64,000 nucleotides of DNA, from contig NZ_QAJK01000016.1 of assembly GCF_003852515.1 (NCBI RefSeq), positions 1 to 64,000 on the forward strand. The letters are read 5' to 3'. The notes under the pieces are model-generated. The model was not told the origin of the DNA. It saw nothing but the letters and a program-made list of their open reading frames with translations, and ran no database searches. The number at the start of each line of letters is the position of its first letter. Within the stretch, counting starts at the first letter, position 1. Positions 1 through 9,829 of the stretch are shown in pieces. Source of the DNA: Variovorax sp. KBW07. GTDB taxonomy: Bacteria; Pseudomonadota; Gammaproteobacteria; Burkholderiales; Burkholderiaceae_C. The position numbers were made by a program, and so were the translations under genes.

Positions 1-68
1 CGTCGCCCTGAATGAACCGAGCGACAGCGCCAAAACCCGAAGCAGATCGCAGACGGACAGCCAGGCCT

Positions 69-1178
69 TCAGCCGCGCACAACAAACGGCGCGAACTTGC
101 GCCGCACCTTGAGCTGATCGGCATCCCATTCGATGCCCAGCCCCGGCGTCTCGGGCGCAACAGCGTGGCCGTTCTCGATGCGCAGACGGCTCGTGGTCAG
201 GTCGTCCAACTGCGGGATGTATTCGACCCACCGGGCATTCGGAACCGCCGCGCACAGGCTCACGTGCAGCTCCATCAGAAAGTGCGGACACATCGCGATG
301 TTGTGGGCCTCCGCCATGTGCGCGATTTTCAGCCACGGCGTGATGCCGCCCACCCGCGCCACATCGGCCTGCACGATCGAGCAGGCGCCCTGCTGGATGT
401 ACTCGGCAAACTGCGACGGGTGGTACATCGACTCGCCCACCGCAATCGGCACGCTCGTGCTGGCCAGCAGCTGCGCATGCGCGCGCACATGCTCGGCCGG
501 CATCGGCTCCTCGAACCACGCGAGATCGAGCGGCGCGTACTGGCGCGCGCGGCGAATGGCCTCGGCCACGGTGAAGCTCTGGTTGGCATCCACCATCAGT
601 TCGAAATCGGCACCCACCGCCTCACGCACCGCCGACAGGCGTGCAATGTCCTGCGCCACATGCGGCTTGCCGACCTTGATCTTCGCACCGAGAAAACCAT
701 CGGCCTTGGCCGCCAGCGTCTGCTCCACCAGCTGTGCCGGCTCGATGTGCAACCACCCGCCTTCGGTCGTGTAGACCGGCACGCGCGCCTGCGCCCCACC
801 GGCCAGCCGCCACAGCGGCAGGTTGGCCACGCGCGCATTGCGGTCCCACAGCGCGGTGTCGACGGCGGCCAGCGCCAGGCTGGTGATGGCGCCGACGGCG
901 GTGGCGTGCGTGTGGAAGAACAGGTCGCGCCAGATGGCTTCGTACTGCTGCGGATCGCGCCCGATCAGGCGCGGCACCAGGTGGTCGTTCAGCAGCGCCA
1001 CGATGGAGGAGCCGCCCGTGCCGATGGTGTAGGTGTAGCCGGTGCCCACCGAGCCGTCGTCGCAGCGCACGGTGACCATCACGGTCTCCTGCGTCACGAA
1101 AGACTGAATGGCGTCGGTGCGCTTGACCTTGGGCGCAATGTCGATCTGCGCGATCTCGACCTGGTCGATCTTCGCCAT
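69..1178 (-). CDS. Mandelate racemase/muconate lactonizing enzyme family (enolase superfamily) protein
   Basis: 369 aa, normal length for the family. Such enzymes abstract the alpha proton of a carboxylate, usually to dehydrate a sugar acid. Visible active-site residues: the KxK pair K166/K168, metal ligands D197 (MVDAN), E223 (WFEEP) and E249 (VGES), and a C-terminal CPH (H299) in the position of the general acid/base. The N-terminal capping domain spans about 1-125 and the barrel about 135-350. It is the last gene of the minus-strand operon, 5 bp after the substrate-binding protein. That places it as a cytosolic dehydratase for whatever the ABC transporter imports. The exact substrate (fuconate-, galactarate- or lyxonate-like) cannot be read from the sequence. 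Confidence 0.9.
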   Translation of the reverse strand: MAKIDQVEIAQIDIAPKVKRTDAIQSFVTQETVMVTVRCDDGSVGTGYTYTIGTGGSSIVALLNDHLVPRLIGRDPQQYEAIWRDLFFHTHATAVGAITSLALAAVDTALWDRNARVANLPLWRLAGGAQARVPVYTTEGGWLHIEPAQLVEQTLAAKADGFLGAKIKVGKPHVAQDIARLSAVREAVGADFELMVDANQSFTVAEAIRRARQYAPLDLAWFEEPMPAEHVRAHAQLLASTSVPIAVGESMYHPSQFAEYIQQGACSIVQADVARVGGITPWLKIAHMAEAHNIAMCPHFLMELHVSLCAAVPNARWVEYIPQLDDLTTSRLRIENGHAVAPETPGLGIEWDADQLKVRRKFAPFVVRG

Positions 1179-1183
1179 GTCGG

Positions 1184-2005
1184 TCAGCCCGCGTTGCGCG
1201 TCACTTCGACCGGCAGGTCGGCGCCGTGGAACTTCTTGTAGATGGTGTTGAGCTCGCCGCTCTTGAGCTGCGCTTTTACAAAATCGTCGAGCTTGGCTTT
1301 CAGGCGGGGCTCGTTCTTGCGCAGGCCGATGGCCAGCATGTTGACCTTCATCGTGAACTTCGGCTCCATCTGCTTGGCCGGGTTCTTCTCGTTGATGGTC
1401 TTCAGCAGCGGCGGTGCGGTGGCGAAGATGTCGGCCTGGCCGCTGATCACGGCGGTGATCGAGGTGGCGTCGTCGTCGAAGCGAATCAGTTGCGTGCCGG
1501 CCGGCGCGACCTTGGTGAGCTCCTGGTCGTTGGTGGTGCCGCGCGTGGCAATCACCTTCTTGCCGACCAGGTCGGCGGGGCCGGTGATGGCCATGCCCTT
1601 CGGTGCGCCGACCACGGCCAGGATGGCGGCGTAGGGCACCGAGAAGTCGACCACCTTTTCGCGCTCGGGCGTGACCGACATGCTGGAGATCACGATGTCG
1701 GCCTTGTCGGTCTGCAGGAACGGAATGCGGTTGGCGCCGGTGGTCTGCACGATCTCCAGGTCCACGCCCAGGCTCTTGGCCAGCAGGCGCGCGGTTTCGA
1801 CGTCGGAGCCGGTGGCGTTGAGCTTTTCGTCCTTCAGGCCATAAGGTGGCACGGCCAGGTCGATGGCCACGCGGATCTTCTTGGCGGCGGTGATGGTGTC
1901 GAGCTGGTCGGCATGGGCCGCTCCGGCAAATGCGAGAGGCAGCGCCAGCGCCAGGGCGGAAATCAGTGCGCCGCGGCGCTTGAGCGAAAGGAAAGAAGAA
2001 GTCAT
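1184..2005 (-). CDS. ABC transporter substrate-binding protein (SBP_bac_3, polar amino acid type)
   Basis: 273 aa. The N-terminus has basic residues, a hydrophobic core (about 14-26) and an AxA site (AGAAHA), so a periplasmic signal peptide of roughly 32 residues. The mature part has the family-3 solute-binding pattern: VAIDLAVPPYG near the start, then DVETARLLAKSLGVDLE, with a MSVTPEREKVVDFSVPY block. It delivers ligand to the two permeases encoded upstream. Family 3 proteins usually bind amino acids, but several bind opines or organic acids, and the catabolic neighbours here point to a carboxylate. The gap to the ATPase gene is 64 bp. A GGAG-type ribosome site lies just before the start. 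Confidence 0.9.
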   Translation of the reverse strand: MTSSFLSLKRRGALISALALALPLAFAGAAHADQLDTITAAKKIRVAIDLAVPPYGLKDEKLNATGSDVETARLLAKSLGVDLEIVQTTGANRIPFLQTDKADIVISSMSVTPEREKVVDFSVPYAAILAVVGAPKGMAITGPADLVGKKVIATRGTTNDQELTKVAPAGTQLIRFDDDATSITAVISGQADIFATAPPLLKTINEKNPAKQMEPKFTMKVNMLAIGLRKNEPRLKAKLDDFVKAQLKSGELNTIYKKFHGADLPVEVTRNAG

Positions 2006-2069
2006 CGAAAGTCTCCTGGAGTTGTCTGAAGAAACGTTGTCGTCTGAAGAAGCAAGGCGGCCGAAGCGC

Positions 2070-2798
2070 TCAAAGGCCGGTGCCGATGAACTGGCGCAGC
2101 TCGGGCGTCTGCGGGTTGCTCAGGATGCTGGCGTCGCCCTCTTCCCACACCAGTCCCTGGTGCATGTAGATGATCTTGTCGGCCACGCCCCGTGCAAAGG
2201 CCATTTCGTGCGTGACCAGGATCATGGTCATGCCCTCGGACGCGAGCTTTTCCATCACCTTGAGCACTTCGCCGGTGAGCTGCGGGTCGAGCGCGGAAGT
2301 CACTTCGTCGAACAGCATCAGCTGCGGCTTCATGGCGAGCGAGCGCGCGATGGCCACGCGCTGCTGCTGGCCGCCGGAAAGCTGCTCGGGGTAGGCGTCG
2401 GCCTTCTCGGCCAGGCCCACGCGCTCGAGCACTTCCATGGCAATGGCGTTGGCTTCGGATGCGCCGATCTTCTTGACCGACTGCGGCGCGAGCGTGATGT
2501 TCTGCTTCACCGTGAGGTGCGGGAACAGGTTGTAGCTCTGGAACACGATGCCCACGTCCTTGCGCAGCGCGCGCAGGTTCAGGGCCGGGTCGTGCACCGC
2601 GTGGCCGCAGCACTGGATGGTGCCGCTGTCGATGGTTTCGAGCCGGTCGATGCAGCGCAGCGCGGTGCTCTTGCCCGAGCCGCTCTGGCCGATGATGGCC
2701 ACCACCTGGCCGCGTTGTACCGAGAACGACACGCCCTTCAGGACGTGCAGCGGGCCGAAGTGCTTGTGGACTTTGTCGAGTTCAACCACGGGATGCAT
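2070..2798 (-). CDS. ABC transporter ATP-binding protein (polar amino acid type)
   Basis: 242 aa cytoplasmic ATPase. Motifs: Walker A GQSGSGKST, Q-loop IVFQSYNLFPHLTVKQNI, signature LSGGQQQRVAIARSLA, Walker B LMLFDEV, and switch His in LVTHEM. I start at MHPVVELDKVH (2798) because AAAGGAAG lies about 6 bases upstream. A longer frame reaching 2870 has no such site and adds non-conserved residues. The start lies 17 bp inside the end of the preceding permease gene, indicating translational coupling. It powers import by the two permeases. Family members are 240-250 aa, so it is full length. Confidence 0.93.
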   Translation of the reverse strand: MHPVVELDKVHKHFGPLHVLKGVSFSVQRGQVVAIIGQSGSGKSTALRCIDRLETIDSGTIQCCGHAVHDPALNLRALRKDVGIVFQSYNLFPHLTVKQNITLAPQSVKKIGASEANAIAMEVLERVGLAEKADAYPEQLSGGQQQRVAIARSLAMKPQLMLFDEVTSALDPQLTGEVLKVMEKLASEGMTMILVTHEMAFARGVADKIIYMHQGLVWEEGDASILSNPQTPELRQFIGTGL

Positions 2799-3438
2799 GG
2801 AGCTTCCTTTCGAGTGCGCGGCTCCACCGCGAGAGCGGGTAGCAAAGAATGAAATAGAGGACCACCGCACACCCGAAATACAGGAAGGGCTGGAAGGTCG
2901 AGTTGTTCAGCACCTTGGCGTTGTAGGAGAGCTCGGCATAGCCGACCACCAGCGACGCGATCGATGTGTTTTTGATGATCTGCACCAGGAAGCCGACGGT
3001 GGGCGGCGTCGCGATGCGCAGCGCCTGCGGCAGGATCACGCGGCGCATGCGCTCCCAGCGCGTGAGCGCCAGGCATTCGGCGGCTTCCCACTGCGCGCGC
3101 GGCACGGCCTGGATGCAGCCGCGCCAGATCTCGCCGAGAAAGGCGCTGGCGTAGATGGTGATGGCCAGCGCCGCCGCCGCCAGTGCCGGCACCGAGCCGA
3201 TGCCCGCGATGTTGGGGCCGAAGAAGCACACGCCCATCAGCACCAGCAGCGGCGTGCCCTGGATGACCTGGATGTACCCCGCGGCCGCCACGCGCACGGC
3301 CTTGACAGGCGACACGCGGGCCAGCGCCACCGCGAGCCCGATGAGCCCGCCGCCGATGAAGGCCAGCGCAGAAAGCTGCACCGTGCCCCAGGCGCCCAGC
3401 AGAAGAAAGCCGAAGTGATCGGCCGGCATGAGAGTCAT
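2782..3438 (-). CDS. ABC transporter permease (polar amino acid type, second subunit)
   Basis: 218 aa integral membrane protein of the HisM/GlnP class. The N-terminal LLGAWGTVQLSALAF matches the conserved first segment of such permeases. A coupling (EAA-like) loop is seen at QWEAAECLALTRWERMRRVILPQALRIATPP. About five membrane spans are expected. It follows the first permease by 13 bp and overlaps the ATPase gene by 17 bp. A second in-frame ATG lies three codons downstream of the chosen start; AAAAGGG precedes the first. The pair of different permeases suggests a heterodimeric channel. Confidence 0.9.
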   Translation of the reverse strand: MTLMPADHFGFLLLGAWGTVQLSALAFIGGGLIGLAVALARVSPVKAVRVAAAGYIQVIQGTPLLVLMGVCFFGPNIAGIGSVPALAAAALAITIYASAFLGEIWRGCIQAVPRAQWEAAECLALTRWERMRRVILPQALRIATPPTVGFLVQIIKNTSIASLVVGYAELSYNAKVLNNSTFQPFLYFGCAVVLYFILCYPLSRWSRALERKLHASRG

Positions 3439-3451
3439 GTTGCGGCCCTTT

Positions 3452-4135
3452 TCACAGCGGCGTGCCGAGCTTGCGCCGGCGCGGGAAGATCAGCATGGCC
3501 AGCAGCCAGAAGCCCAGGCGCATGGCGTACGACAGCACGAGGTACACCACCCACAGCACGATGAAGATCTCGAAGTTGCGGAAGGTGTCCGACTGGATGC
3601 GGTTGGCCACGCCGAACAGCTCTTCCGCGCCGATCGACGACATGATGCTGGAGGCCAGCATCAACAGCACGAACTGGCTGGCCAGCGCCGGGTACACGCG
3701 CTCCACGGCCGGGCGCAGGATCACGTGCCAGAACACCTGCACCTTGGAAAGCCCGAGGCACTGGGCGGCTTCGAGCTGGCCTTTGTGGATCGACTCGATG
3801 CCGGCGCGGATGATCTCGCAGCTGTAGGCACCGATGTTGACCACCAGCGCCAGCACGGCGCCCACCAATATCGGCATGGTCACGCCCGCGCTCGACAGGC
3901 CGAAGATCAGGAAGTAGCTCTGGATGAGCAGCGGCGTGTTGCGGATCGCCTCCACGTAGCCGCCCGCCAAGCCGCGCAGCCAGCCATGCCGGCTGTTGCG
4001 GCCGAGCGCGCAGACGGTGCCCAGCGCAAAGCCCAGCACGGTGGCGACGAAAGACAGCTGCACGGTCGTCCATGCGCCTTCCAGCAGCAGCGGCCACTGC
4101 GCGAGCACGGGGGCGAAATCGAACTGGTAGTTCAA
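3452..4135 (-). CDS. ABC transporter permease (polar amino acid type, first subunit)
   Basis: 227 aa, same family as its neighbour, with LLLEGAWTTVQLSFVATVLGF at the N-terminus and the coupling loop GQLEAAQCLGLSKVQVFWHVILRPAVERVYPA. The start codon is TTG. A strong GAAGGAG lies 5 bases upstream and no in-frame ATG fits better, so TTG is a confident choice. It begins 45 bp after the UxaA-type large-subunit gene, so transporter and catabolic enzymes share one transcript. It would form the inner-membrane channel with the second permease. Confidence 0.9.
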   Translation of the reverse strand: MNYQFDFAPVLAQWPLLLEGAWTTVQLSFVATVLGFALGTVCALGRNSRHGWLRGLAGGYVEAIRNTPLLIQSYFLIFGLSSAGVTMPILVGAVLALVVNIGAYSCEIIRAGIESIHKGQLEAAQCLGLSKVQVFWHVILRPAVERVYPALASQFVLLMLASSIMSSIGAEELFGVANRIQSDTFRNFEIFIVLWVVYLVLSYAMRLGFWLLAMLIFPRRRKLGTPL

Positions 4136-4180
4136 GCAATCTCCTTCGGGGAAGCGTTCGCGGGAGCTGGCGTGGCCGGC

Positions 4181-5431
4181 TCAGGCCGCGTGCGCCATGG
4201 GGCGCAGCGGCAGGCACGAAGGACCGATGGGCTCGAAGGCCTTGTAGGTCAGGATGAATTCGCGGTGGCCCAGCCCTTCGGACTTGGTGGCCGCGCCGTT
4301 GGCGACGTTGCGCACCGCGTCGAAGATTTCCTGCCCCACTTCCTGCAGCGTGCCGCGGCCTTCGAGGATGCGGCCGGCGTCCACGTCCATGTCCTCGGCG
4401 AGCTGGCGGTAGGTGTCGGGATTGGCGCAGACCTTGATGACCGGCGAGACGGCCGAGCCCACCACCGAGCCGCGTCCGGTGGTGAACAGGAGCAGGTGAG
4501 CCCCGCAGGCGATGAGCTCCACGATCTCGGCGTTGTCGCTGATGTTCGGAAAGCCGAAGCGCGGCTCACCGTCGGGCACCACGTCGAGCAGGTAGAGGCC
4601 GCCCTGCGGCGGCACATCGCCCGGCTTCACGATGCCGTTGATGGGCGAGGCGCCGCTCTTCGCATAGGCGCCCAGCGATTTCTCTTCGATGGTCGAGAGG
4701 CCGCCGTCGGCGTTGCCCGGCGCGAAGCTGCCGTGGCCCATGGTGCTGTAGTAGCGCGCGGCCTTGTTGACGCACTCGACGATGGCCTCGCCGAGTTCCG
4801 GTGTGGCGGCACGCCGCTTCATGTGGAACTCGCAGCCGATCAGCTCGCCGGTTTCCTCGAAGATGCAGCGCGCATCTTGTGCGATCAGCAGGTCGAAGGC
4901 GCGGCCCACGGCCGGGTTGGCGGTGATGCCGCTGGTGCCGTCGGAACCGCCGCAGATGGTGCCGACGATGAGCTCGTCCAGGCCCATCGGCACGCGCTGT
5001 TGTTGCGCCAGTTCGGCCAGCGCCCACTCGACCCACTCGGTGCCTTCGCGGATGGTGCTGCGGGTGCCGCCCTTCTGCTGGATGGTCAGCGTGTGCACCG
5101 GCCGGCCCGAAGCCTCGATGGCCTGTTCGAGCTTGCGCTTGTTCATGCTTTCGCAGCCCAGCGAGATCAGGAGCGCGGCACCCACGTTGGGGTGCGTGGT
5201 GATCGCCGTCATCATGCGTTCGGCGTACTCGTTGGGGTAGCAGCCGGGGAAACCGACGAGGTGCACCTCGACGTCGCCCTGCTGCTGGCGGAAGTTCAGC
5301 GTGATCTCGCGGGCCACGTGGTGCGCGCACTCCACGAGGTAGGCGACGACCACCACGTTGCGGATGCCCTTGCGGCCATCGGCGCGCGGGTAGCCGTGGA
5401 GCGAGAGCGGGAGCGGATTCGTGGGGCTCAT
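4181..5431 (-). CDS. UxaA-family lyase, large (catalytic) subunit
   Basis: 416 aa, matching the C-terminal domain of D-galactarate dehydratase/altronate dehydratase (GarD/UxaA) and also SuyB of sulfolactate sulfo-lyase. Recognisable blocks are GYPRADGRKGIRNVVVV at the start, LISLGCESMN, ICGGSDGTSGITANPAVG in the middle and LLLFTTGRGSVVGSAVSPVIKV near the end. In GarD and UxaA the small SAF domain is fused at the N-terminus; here it is a separate gene 16 bp upstream. With an enolase-type dehydratase and an RraA-type aldolase in the same operon it probably acts on a hydroxy- or keto-acid intermediate. The exact reaction is not determinable. Confidence 0.87.
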   Translation of the reverse strand: MSPTNPLPLSLHGYPRADGRKGIRNVVVVAYLVECAHHVAREITLNFRQQQGDVEVHLVGFPGCYPNEYAERMMTAITTHPNVGAALLISLGCESMNKRKLEQAIEASGRPVHTLTIQQKGGTRSTIREGTEWVEWALAELAQQQRVPMGLDELIVGTICGGSDGTSGITANPAVGRAFDLLIAQDARCIFEETGELIGCEFHMKRRAATPELGEAIVECVNKAARYYSTMGHGSFAPGNADGGLSTIEEKSLGAYAKSGASPINGIVKPGDVPPQGGLYLLDVVPDGEPRFGFPNISDNAEIVELIACGAHLLLFTTGRGSVVGSAVSPVIKVCANPDTYRQLAEDMDVDAGRILEGRGTLQEVGQEIFDAVRNVANGAATKSEGLGHREFILTYKAFEPIGPSCLPLRPMAHAA

Positions 5432-5447
5432 GTCGGGTGTCGTGGTT

Positions 5448-5780
5448 TCAGGCGTGGCCGACGAAGGTCTCGCCCTCGTCCAGCGTGTAGGTGGGGGTGT
5501 AGTCGCTGTCGAGGTTGTGCGTGTGGATGTGCTCGCCGGCCTCGACCGCCACGCGCAGGCTGCCGATGACGGCGCCGTACTTCAGCACCTTCTCGCCCGC
5601 GGCGATGGCGTGGCGCGCGAGCTTGTGGCCCAGGCCGATGTCGCGCGGCAGCGTGGCGCTGTTGCCGCCTTCGAGCTGCACCGTGGTGCCGGCGGCCAGG
5701 TGGCTGCAGGCGATCAGGCAGTTGTCTTCGGCCGACAGCAGCACCAGCCGGGGATCGAGGGATTGCGCAGGAGTGCTCAC
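5448..5780 (-). CDS. UxaA-family lyase, small SAF-domain subunit
   Basis: 110 aa. The product begins (V)STPAQSLDPRLVLLSAEDN and contains the SAF-type stretch GLGHKLARHAIAAGEKVLKYG followed by IGSLRVAVEAGEHIHTHNL, the signature of UxaA/GarD N-terminal domains and of SuyA. The start is a GTG at 5780, 11 bp after the RraA-family stop, with GAGG upstream. The same frame stays open farther upstream but there it only shadows the RraA gene. It pairs with the large subunit that follows by 16 bp. SuyAB-type sulfo-lyase is an alternative identity, but the enolase-family neighbour favours a sugar-acid route. Confidence 0.85.
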   Translation of the reverse strand: MSTPAQSLDPRLVLLSAEDNCLIACSHLAAGTTVQLEGGNSATLPRDIGLGHKLARHAIAAGEKVLKYGAVIGSLRVAVEAGEHIHTHNLDSDYTPTYTLDEGETFVGHA

Positions 5781-5791
5781 CGTTCGATGCC

Positions 5792-6451
5792 TCAGAACTT
5801 GCGGTACTTCAGGTAGGCCTCTTGCGGGTCGGTGCCCGCGAGGATGGCGGTGCGCACGAGGTTCTCGCGGCCCATCATGTGTTCGGCTTCGGTGATGAGC
5901 GCGTCGGCTTGCGCGAGCGGAATGCAGATCACGCCGTCGGTGTCGGCCAGCAGCAGGTCGCCCGGGTTCACCGTGACCTCGCCGATGCGCACCGGCACTT
6001 CCATCGCGTCCGGCAGCCAGTAGCCGACCACGTCGCGCGGCGTGAAGTAGCGGTGCCAGACCTGGAAGCCCTGCGCAATGATGAATTCGGCGTCGCGTAC
6101 GCCGCCGTCGGCGATCACGCCCAGCACGCCCTTGCGGCCGAGCGTCTCGGCGGAGAGCTCGCCCATGTGCGAGACGGTCGAGTCGTTGGGCTGGATCACC
6201 GCGATGTGGCCCGGCTTGGCGCGCGAGAGAAAGCCGGTCCATGCCATCAGCGTTTCGTGCGGATCGGCCGTGGGGTCGACCCGGCCGCTCACGGTGAAGG
6301 CCGGGCCGCAGATCTTCTGGCCGGCGATCAGCGGTCGCAGCGTGGGCGGCAGCGTGAAGTCGCGCAGGCCCGCGGCGCGCATGACGTCGTGAAGGATGCC
6401 GGTGTAGCAGGCCTGCAACCGGGGCAGCAGCGAATCAATCGTGGTGGCCAT
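5792..6451 (-). CDS. RraA family protein (4-hydroxy-4-methyl-2-oxoglutarate aldolase-like)
   Basis: 219 aa. The fold family includes the class II HMG/CHA aldolases (LigK/ProA) and the RNase E inhibitor RraA. The aldolase-type motifs are present: GxxxD-like GVLGVIADGGVRDAEFI (the R/D pair used for substrate and metal binding in LigK) and DLLLADTDGVICIP. As the first gene of the catabolic operon it is more likely an aldolase releasing pyruvate than an RNase regulator. The start ATG is 227 bp from the divergent SDR gene; that gap holds the palindromic operator-like sites. Confidence 0.88.
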   Translation of the reverse strand: MATTIDSLLPRLQACYTGILHDVMRAAGLRDFTLPPTLRPLIAGQKICGPAFTVSGRVDPTADPHETLMAWTGFLSRAKPGHIAVIQPNDSTVSHMGELSAETLGRKGVLGVIADGGVRDAEFIIAQGFQVWHRYFTPRDVVGYWLPDAMEVPVRIGEVTVNPGDLLLADTDGVICIPLAQADALITEAEHMMGRENLVRTAILAGTDPQEAYLKYRKF

Positions 6452-6610
6452 GTCTCTGTTTTCTTAGGTAAAACTTGATTTCAGCATTTAGGCTAACAGT
6501 GTGCGCAGTAATTTACGCTGGGGTTTGCGCCAGATTGCGGGTAAACACCAATGAGAAAGCAGCGAATACGGGTTTTTTCCGGGTTCGAAATGCTGAAGCC
6601 TTGGCGTACA

Positions 6611-7452
<842 letters not shown>

Positions 7453-7546
7453 CATGGGCGCTTCATCGATTGCCGGGAGCGGGGCTTCAGCGGCGCTGGC
7501 GGCTTCGCCGGAAGCCATGCCATCGTGCGTGTACGCTTGATGTGCC

Positions 7547-8404
7547 ATGAACCCAAAGATGCCGAGCAATCTCACTGAGCCATCGATCGACGCCCCGTTG
7601 TCCGAGGCGGAAGACGGGCTGGACGCCGGCCCGCGCTATTCGGCGCCGGCCCTTGAAAAGGGGCTGGACATCCTGGAGGTGCTGGCCGACAGCGTGACCG
7701 GTTGCACCCTGAACGAGCTGGCGCAGAAGGTCGGCCGCAAGGTCAGCGAGATCTTCCGCATGGCGGTGACGCTGCAGCGGCGCGGCTACGTTCAGGTCGA
7801 CGAGAACGACCGCTACACGCTCACGCTGCGGATGTTCGAGCTGGCCCATCGCCAGCAGCCGCTCAAGAGCCTGGTGAGCGCGGCATTGCCGCTGCTGCGC
7901 GAGCTGGCGAACCGCTCGCGCCAGTCGTGTCACCTGGCGATGTACCAGGGCGGCCGGGTGGTGGTGATTGCGCAGGTCGAGAGCCCCGAGCGCTGGTCGT
8001 TCGGGCTCAAGGTGGGCGTGATGATGGGGCTGACGGATACCTCGTCGGGCCACGTGCTGCTGGCCTTTCGCGACGAGATCGACCGCGCCCGCATGCTGGG
8101 CACGCACATCCGCGTCGAGGGCGAGCAGGACATGGACCCGGGCGAGCTCTTCGCCATCTTGCAGGACGTGCGCGAGCGCGGGCATTCGGCCATGCCGAGC
8201 CGGCAGATCCGGGGCATCACCAACATCGCGTTTCCGGTGATGGGCGTGGCCAACCACGTGATCGCGGCGATCAACGTGCCGCACCTCGAGCGCATCGACC
8301 AGAAGGCGGGCCCTGACGTGGCCCAGGTGCGCGATATTGCCGGCAACATCGCGGCGCGCCTGTCGGCGCTGATGGGCGCCAGCGGCTACAACGACAACGA
8401 GTAG
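7547..8404 (+). CDS. IclR family transcriptional regulator
   Basis: 285 aa. An N-terminal winged helix (about 32-95: LDILEVLADS, then TLNELAQKVGRKVSEIFRM and GYVQVDENDRYTLT) is followed by the IclR effector-binding domain (about 110-275) with HLAMYQGGRVVVIAQVESP and ITNIAFPVMGVANHVIAAINVP. It probably senses a pathway metabolite and controls the divergent catabolic genes through the palindromes at 6615-6641. A second possible start (MPSNLTEP) lies four codons downstream. The first 30 residues are Pro/Glu-rich and poorly conserved, which is common in this family. Confidence 0.92.
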   Translation: MNPKMPSNLTEPSIDAPLSEAEDGLDAGPRYSAPALEKGLDILEVLADSVTGCTLNELAQKVGRKVSEIFRMAVTLQRRGYVQVDENDRYTLTLRMFELAHRQQPLKSLVSAALPLLRELANRSRQSCHLAMYQGGRVVVIAQVESPERWSFGLKVGVMMGLTDTSSGHVLLAFRDEIDRARMLGTHIRVEGEQDMDPGELFAILQDVRERGHSAMPSRQIRGITNIAFPVMGVANHVIAAINVPHLERIDQKAGPDVAQVRDIAGNIAARLSALMGASGYNDNE

Positions 8405-8461
8405 CGCGGCTGGCGCGGAAGTGGCGCCGCTACCTACGGGGCTGCGGGCGCCGGGGCTGGA

Positions 8462-8899
8462 TCAGCCCGCCTCGGGCGTGTCTTCGGCCGAGGGCAGTTC
8501 GTTCTTGTGCGCGGCGATGTCGCGCACGTTCTTCTGCACGGCCACCGAGCCGAACAGGCTCAGCAGGAAGGCCATGCCGTAGAAGCCCTTCTCGCTGTTG
8601 GCCAGCGTGGCGTTGAAGAGGCCGACGGCCAGCAGGGCCACCGACAGCAGCAGCGAGATCCAGCACAGGCCGTAGTAGATGGCGGTGACCGCAGTGCCCT
8701 CGAGCCGGTCGCGCACCGTCTTTTGAAGCGATACGGCGGAGAACAGGCCGTACATGAGGATGGTGAAGTAGTAGCCCTTTTCGTTGAGCTGCATGGAGGC
8801 ATTCCACAGCCCGATCAGGTACACGATGGCACCGATGAGCAGTGCGGCCCAGGAAGCGGCGACGAACGCCCCGGTCGGTTTCTCAAACTTGACTGCCAT
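8462..8899 (-). CDS. YiaA/YiaB-type two-helix inner membrane protein
   Basis: 145 aa made of two similar halves, each with a pair of hydrophobic helices: [20 protein letters not shown]...[27 protein letters not shown] and [19 protein letters not shown]...[27 protein letters not shown]. The repeated (N/S)EKG(Y/F)Y and QK(T/N)VRD are the yiaAB two-helix domain hallmarks. It is therefore a four-helix cytoplasmic-membrane protein. No biochemical role is established for the family. It is a single gene, convergent with IclR. The start ATG at 8899 has AGGAGGATT immediately upstream. Confidence 0.85.
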   Translation of the reverse strand: MAVKFEKPTGAFVAASWAALLIGAIVYLIGLWNASMQLNEKGYYFTILMYGLFSAVSLQKTVRDRLEGTAVTAIYYGLCWISLLLSVALLAVGLFNATLANSEKGFYGMAFLLSLFGSVAVQKNVRDIAAHKNELPSAEDTPEAG

Positions 8900-9015
8900 G
8901 GCAATCCTCCTCGTTGTTGTGTGGCGCGATTATGGAGTTGGATTGGCGATGGCATGATCAACAATGGTTGCCGCGGGGGCGGCAAAGCCTTCAACAACTT
9001 CAAGGGAGCCTTTCG

Positions 9016-9750
9016 ATGCCATCAGAGCCCGTCAACCAGCCATCGCTCGCGCGTACCGGTGCCAAGGCCGGCTTTGCTTTCGTCGGATCGGTCGTCAAGG
9101 GCGGCCTGCTCGGGCTGATCCTGGGCGGCGGTGTTTTCTTCTTCTACCTGAGCCAGCTGAGCGGGCCCGGCAATCCGGCGGCGCGGGCTGGCGGTGCAGG
9201 CGCCGTCGTGGCGCTGGTCACGTCGCCGCCCATTTTGGTCGCGGTGCTGCTGCTGCTCTTCGTTGCCGTCTACACGATGCTGGGCGTGCACCAGGGGCGC
9301 GCGAAGGCGATGCAGCACCTGGTGGCGGCGCGCGGCGAGGCCGTGTCGCAGCGGCTGGGCGGCGCCATTGCGGGCCGCATCGAGTCCATGCCGCGCACCC
9401 ACGGCACGCTGCAGCGCGCCGCCGACTGGCTGTCGGTCGACGCCCTGAGCAAGCAGCTCGCGCCGGTGCTGGGCGAAGGCAAGGCGGTGCGCTCGGTGGT
9501 GGCTTTCGTGGTGAACCGGCTGCCGATGAGCGAGATGCTCGCCGAGTGGCAGGAGGGGCGCGCCGCGAACGGAGAGCCCGCCGCCGCCGAAGGTGCTGTT
9601 GCAGCGCAAGACCCGGCATTGCGCGCCCTGCTCACGCGCCGCATCAACGAGACGCTGCAGGACATGGCGACGCCATCGCGCACGCCGCTGTACATCGCAC
9701 TGGGCGCGCACGCGGCGCTGCTGGGCGTGGGTCTGTGGCTGGTTAACTGA
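9016..9750 (+). CDS. Conserved hypothetical membrane protein
   Basis: 244 aa, family not recognised. Hydrophobic segments at about 19-43 (AFVGSVVKGGLLGLILGGGVFFFYL), 60-85 and the last 20 residues (PLYIALGAHAALLGVGLWL) suggest three membrane helices around a soluble middle region rich in Ala, Arg and Glu. I start at MPSEPVNQPS because AAGGGAG lies 7 bases upstream. The frame is open back to 8914 but that extension lacks a ribosome site. It diverges from the yiaA-like gene. No function is assigned. Confidence 0.7.
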   Translation: MPSEPVNQPSLARTGAKAGFAFVGSVVKGGLLGLILGGGVFFFYLSQLSGPGNPAARAGGAGAVVALVTSPPILVAVLLLLFVAVYTMLGVHQGRAKAMQHLVAARGEAVSQRLGGAIAGRIESMPRTHGTLQRAADWLSVDALSKQLAPVLGEGKAVRSVVAFVVNRLPMSEMLAEWQEGRAANGEPAAAEGAVAAQDPALRALLTRRINETLQDMATPSRTPLYIALGAHAALLGVGLWLVN

Positions 9751-9829
9751 TTGACTGGCGCCAGGGTCCGGCGCCTGGCTCGGCGTCCGGCCTGGTGGCG
9801 TGAAGCGTGAGGCGTGAAAAGCGTGGCGC

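Noticed and set aside
3428-5569. Very long plus-strand open frame (713 codons) opposite the catabolic operon
   Set aside because: It is an antisense shadow in high-GC DNA; its translation is His/Arg/Gln-rich with no domain, while the minus strand has overlapping, recognisable genes. Similar long shadows at 12-1241, 15398-17434 and 46729-48780 were rejected for the same reason (only the moaC part of the last is real).
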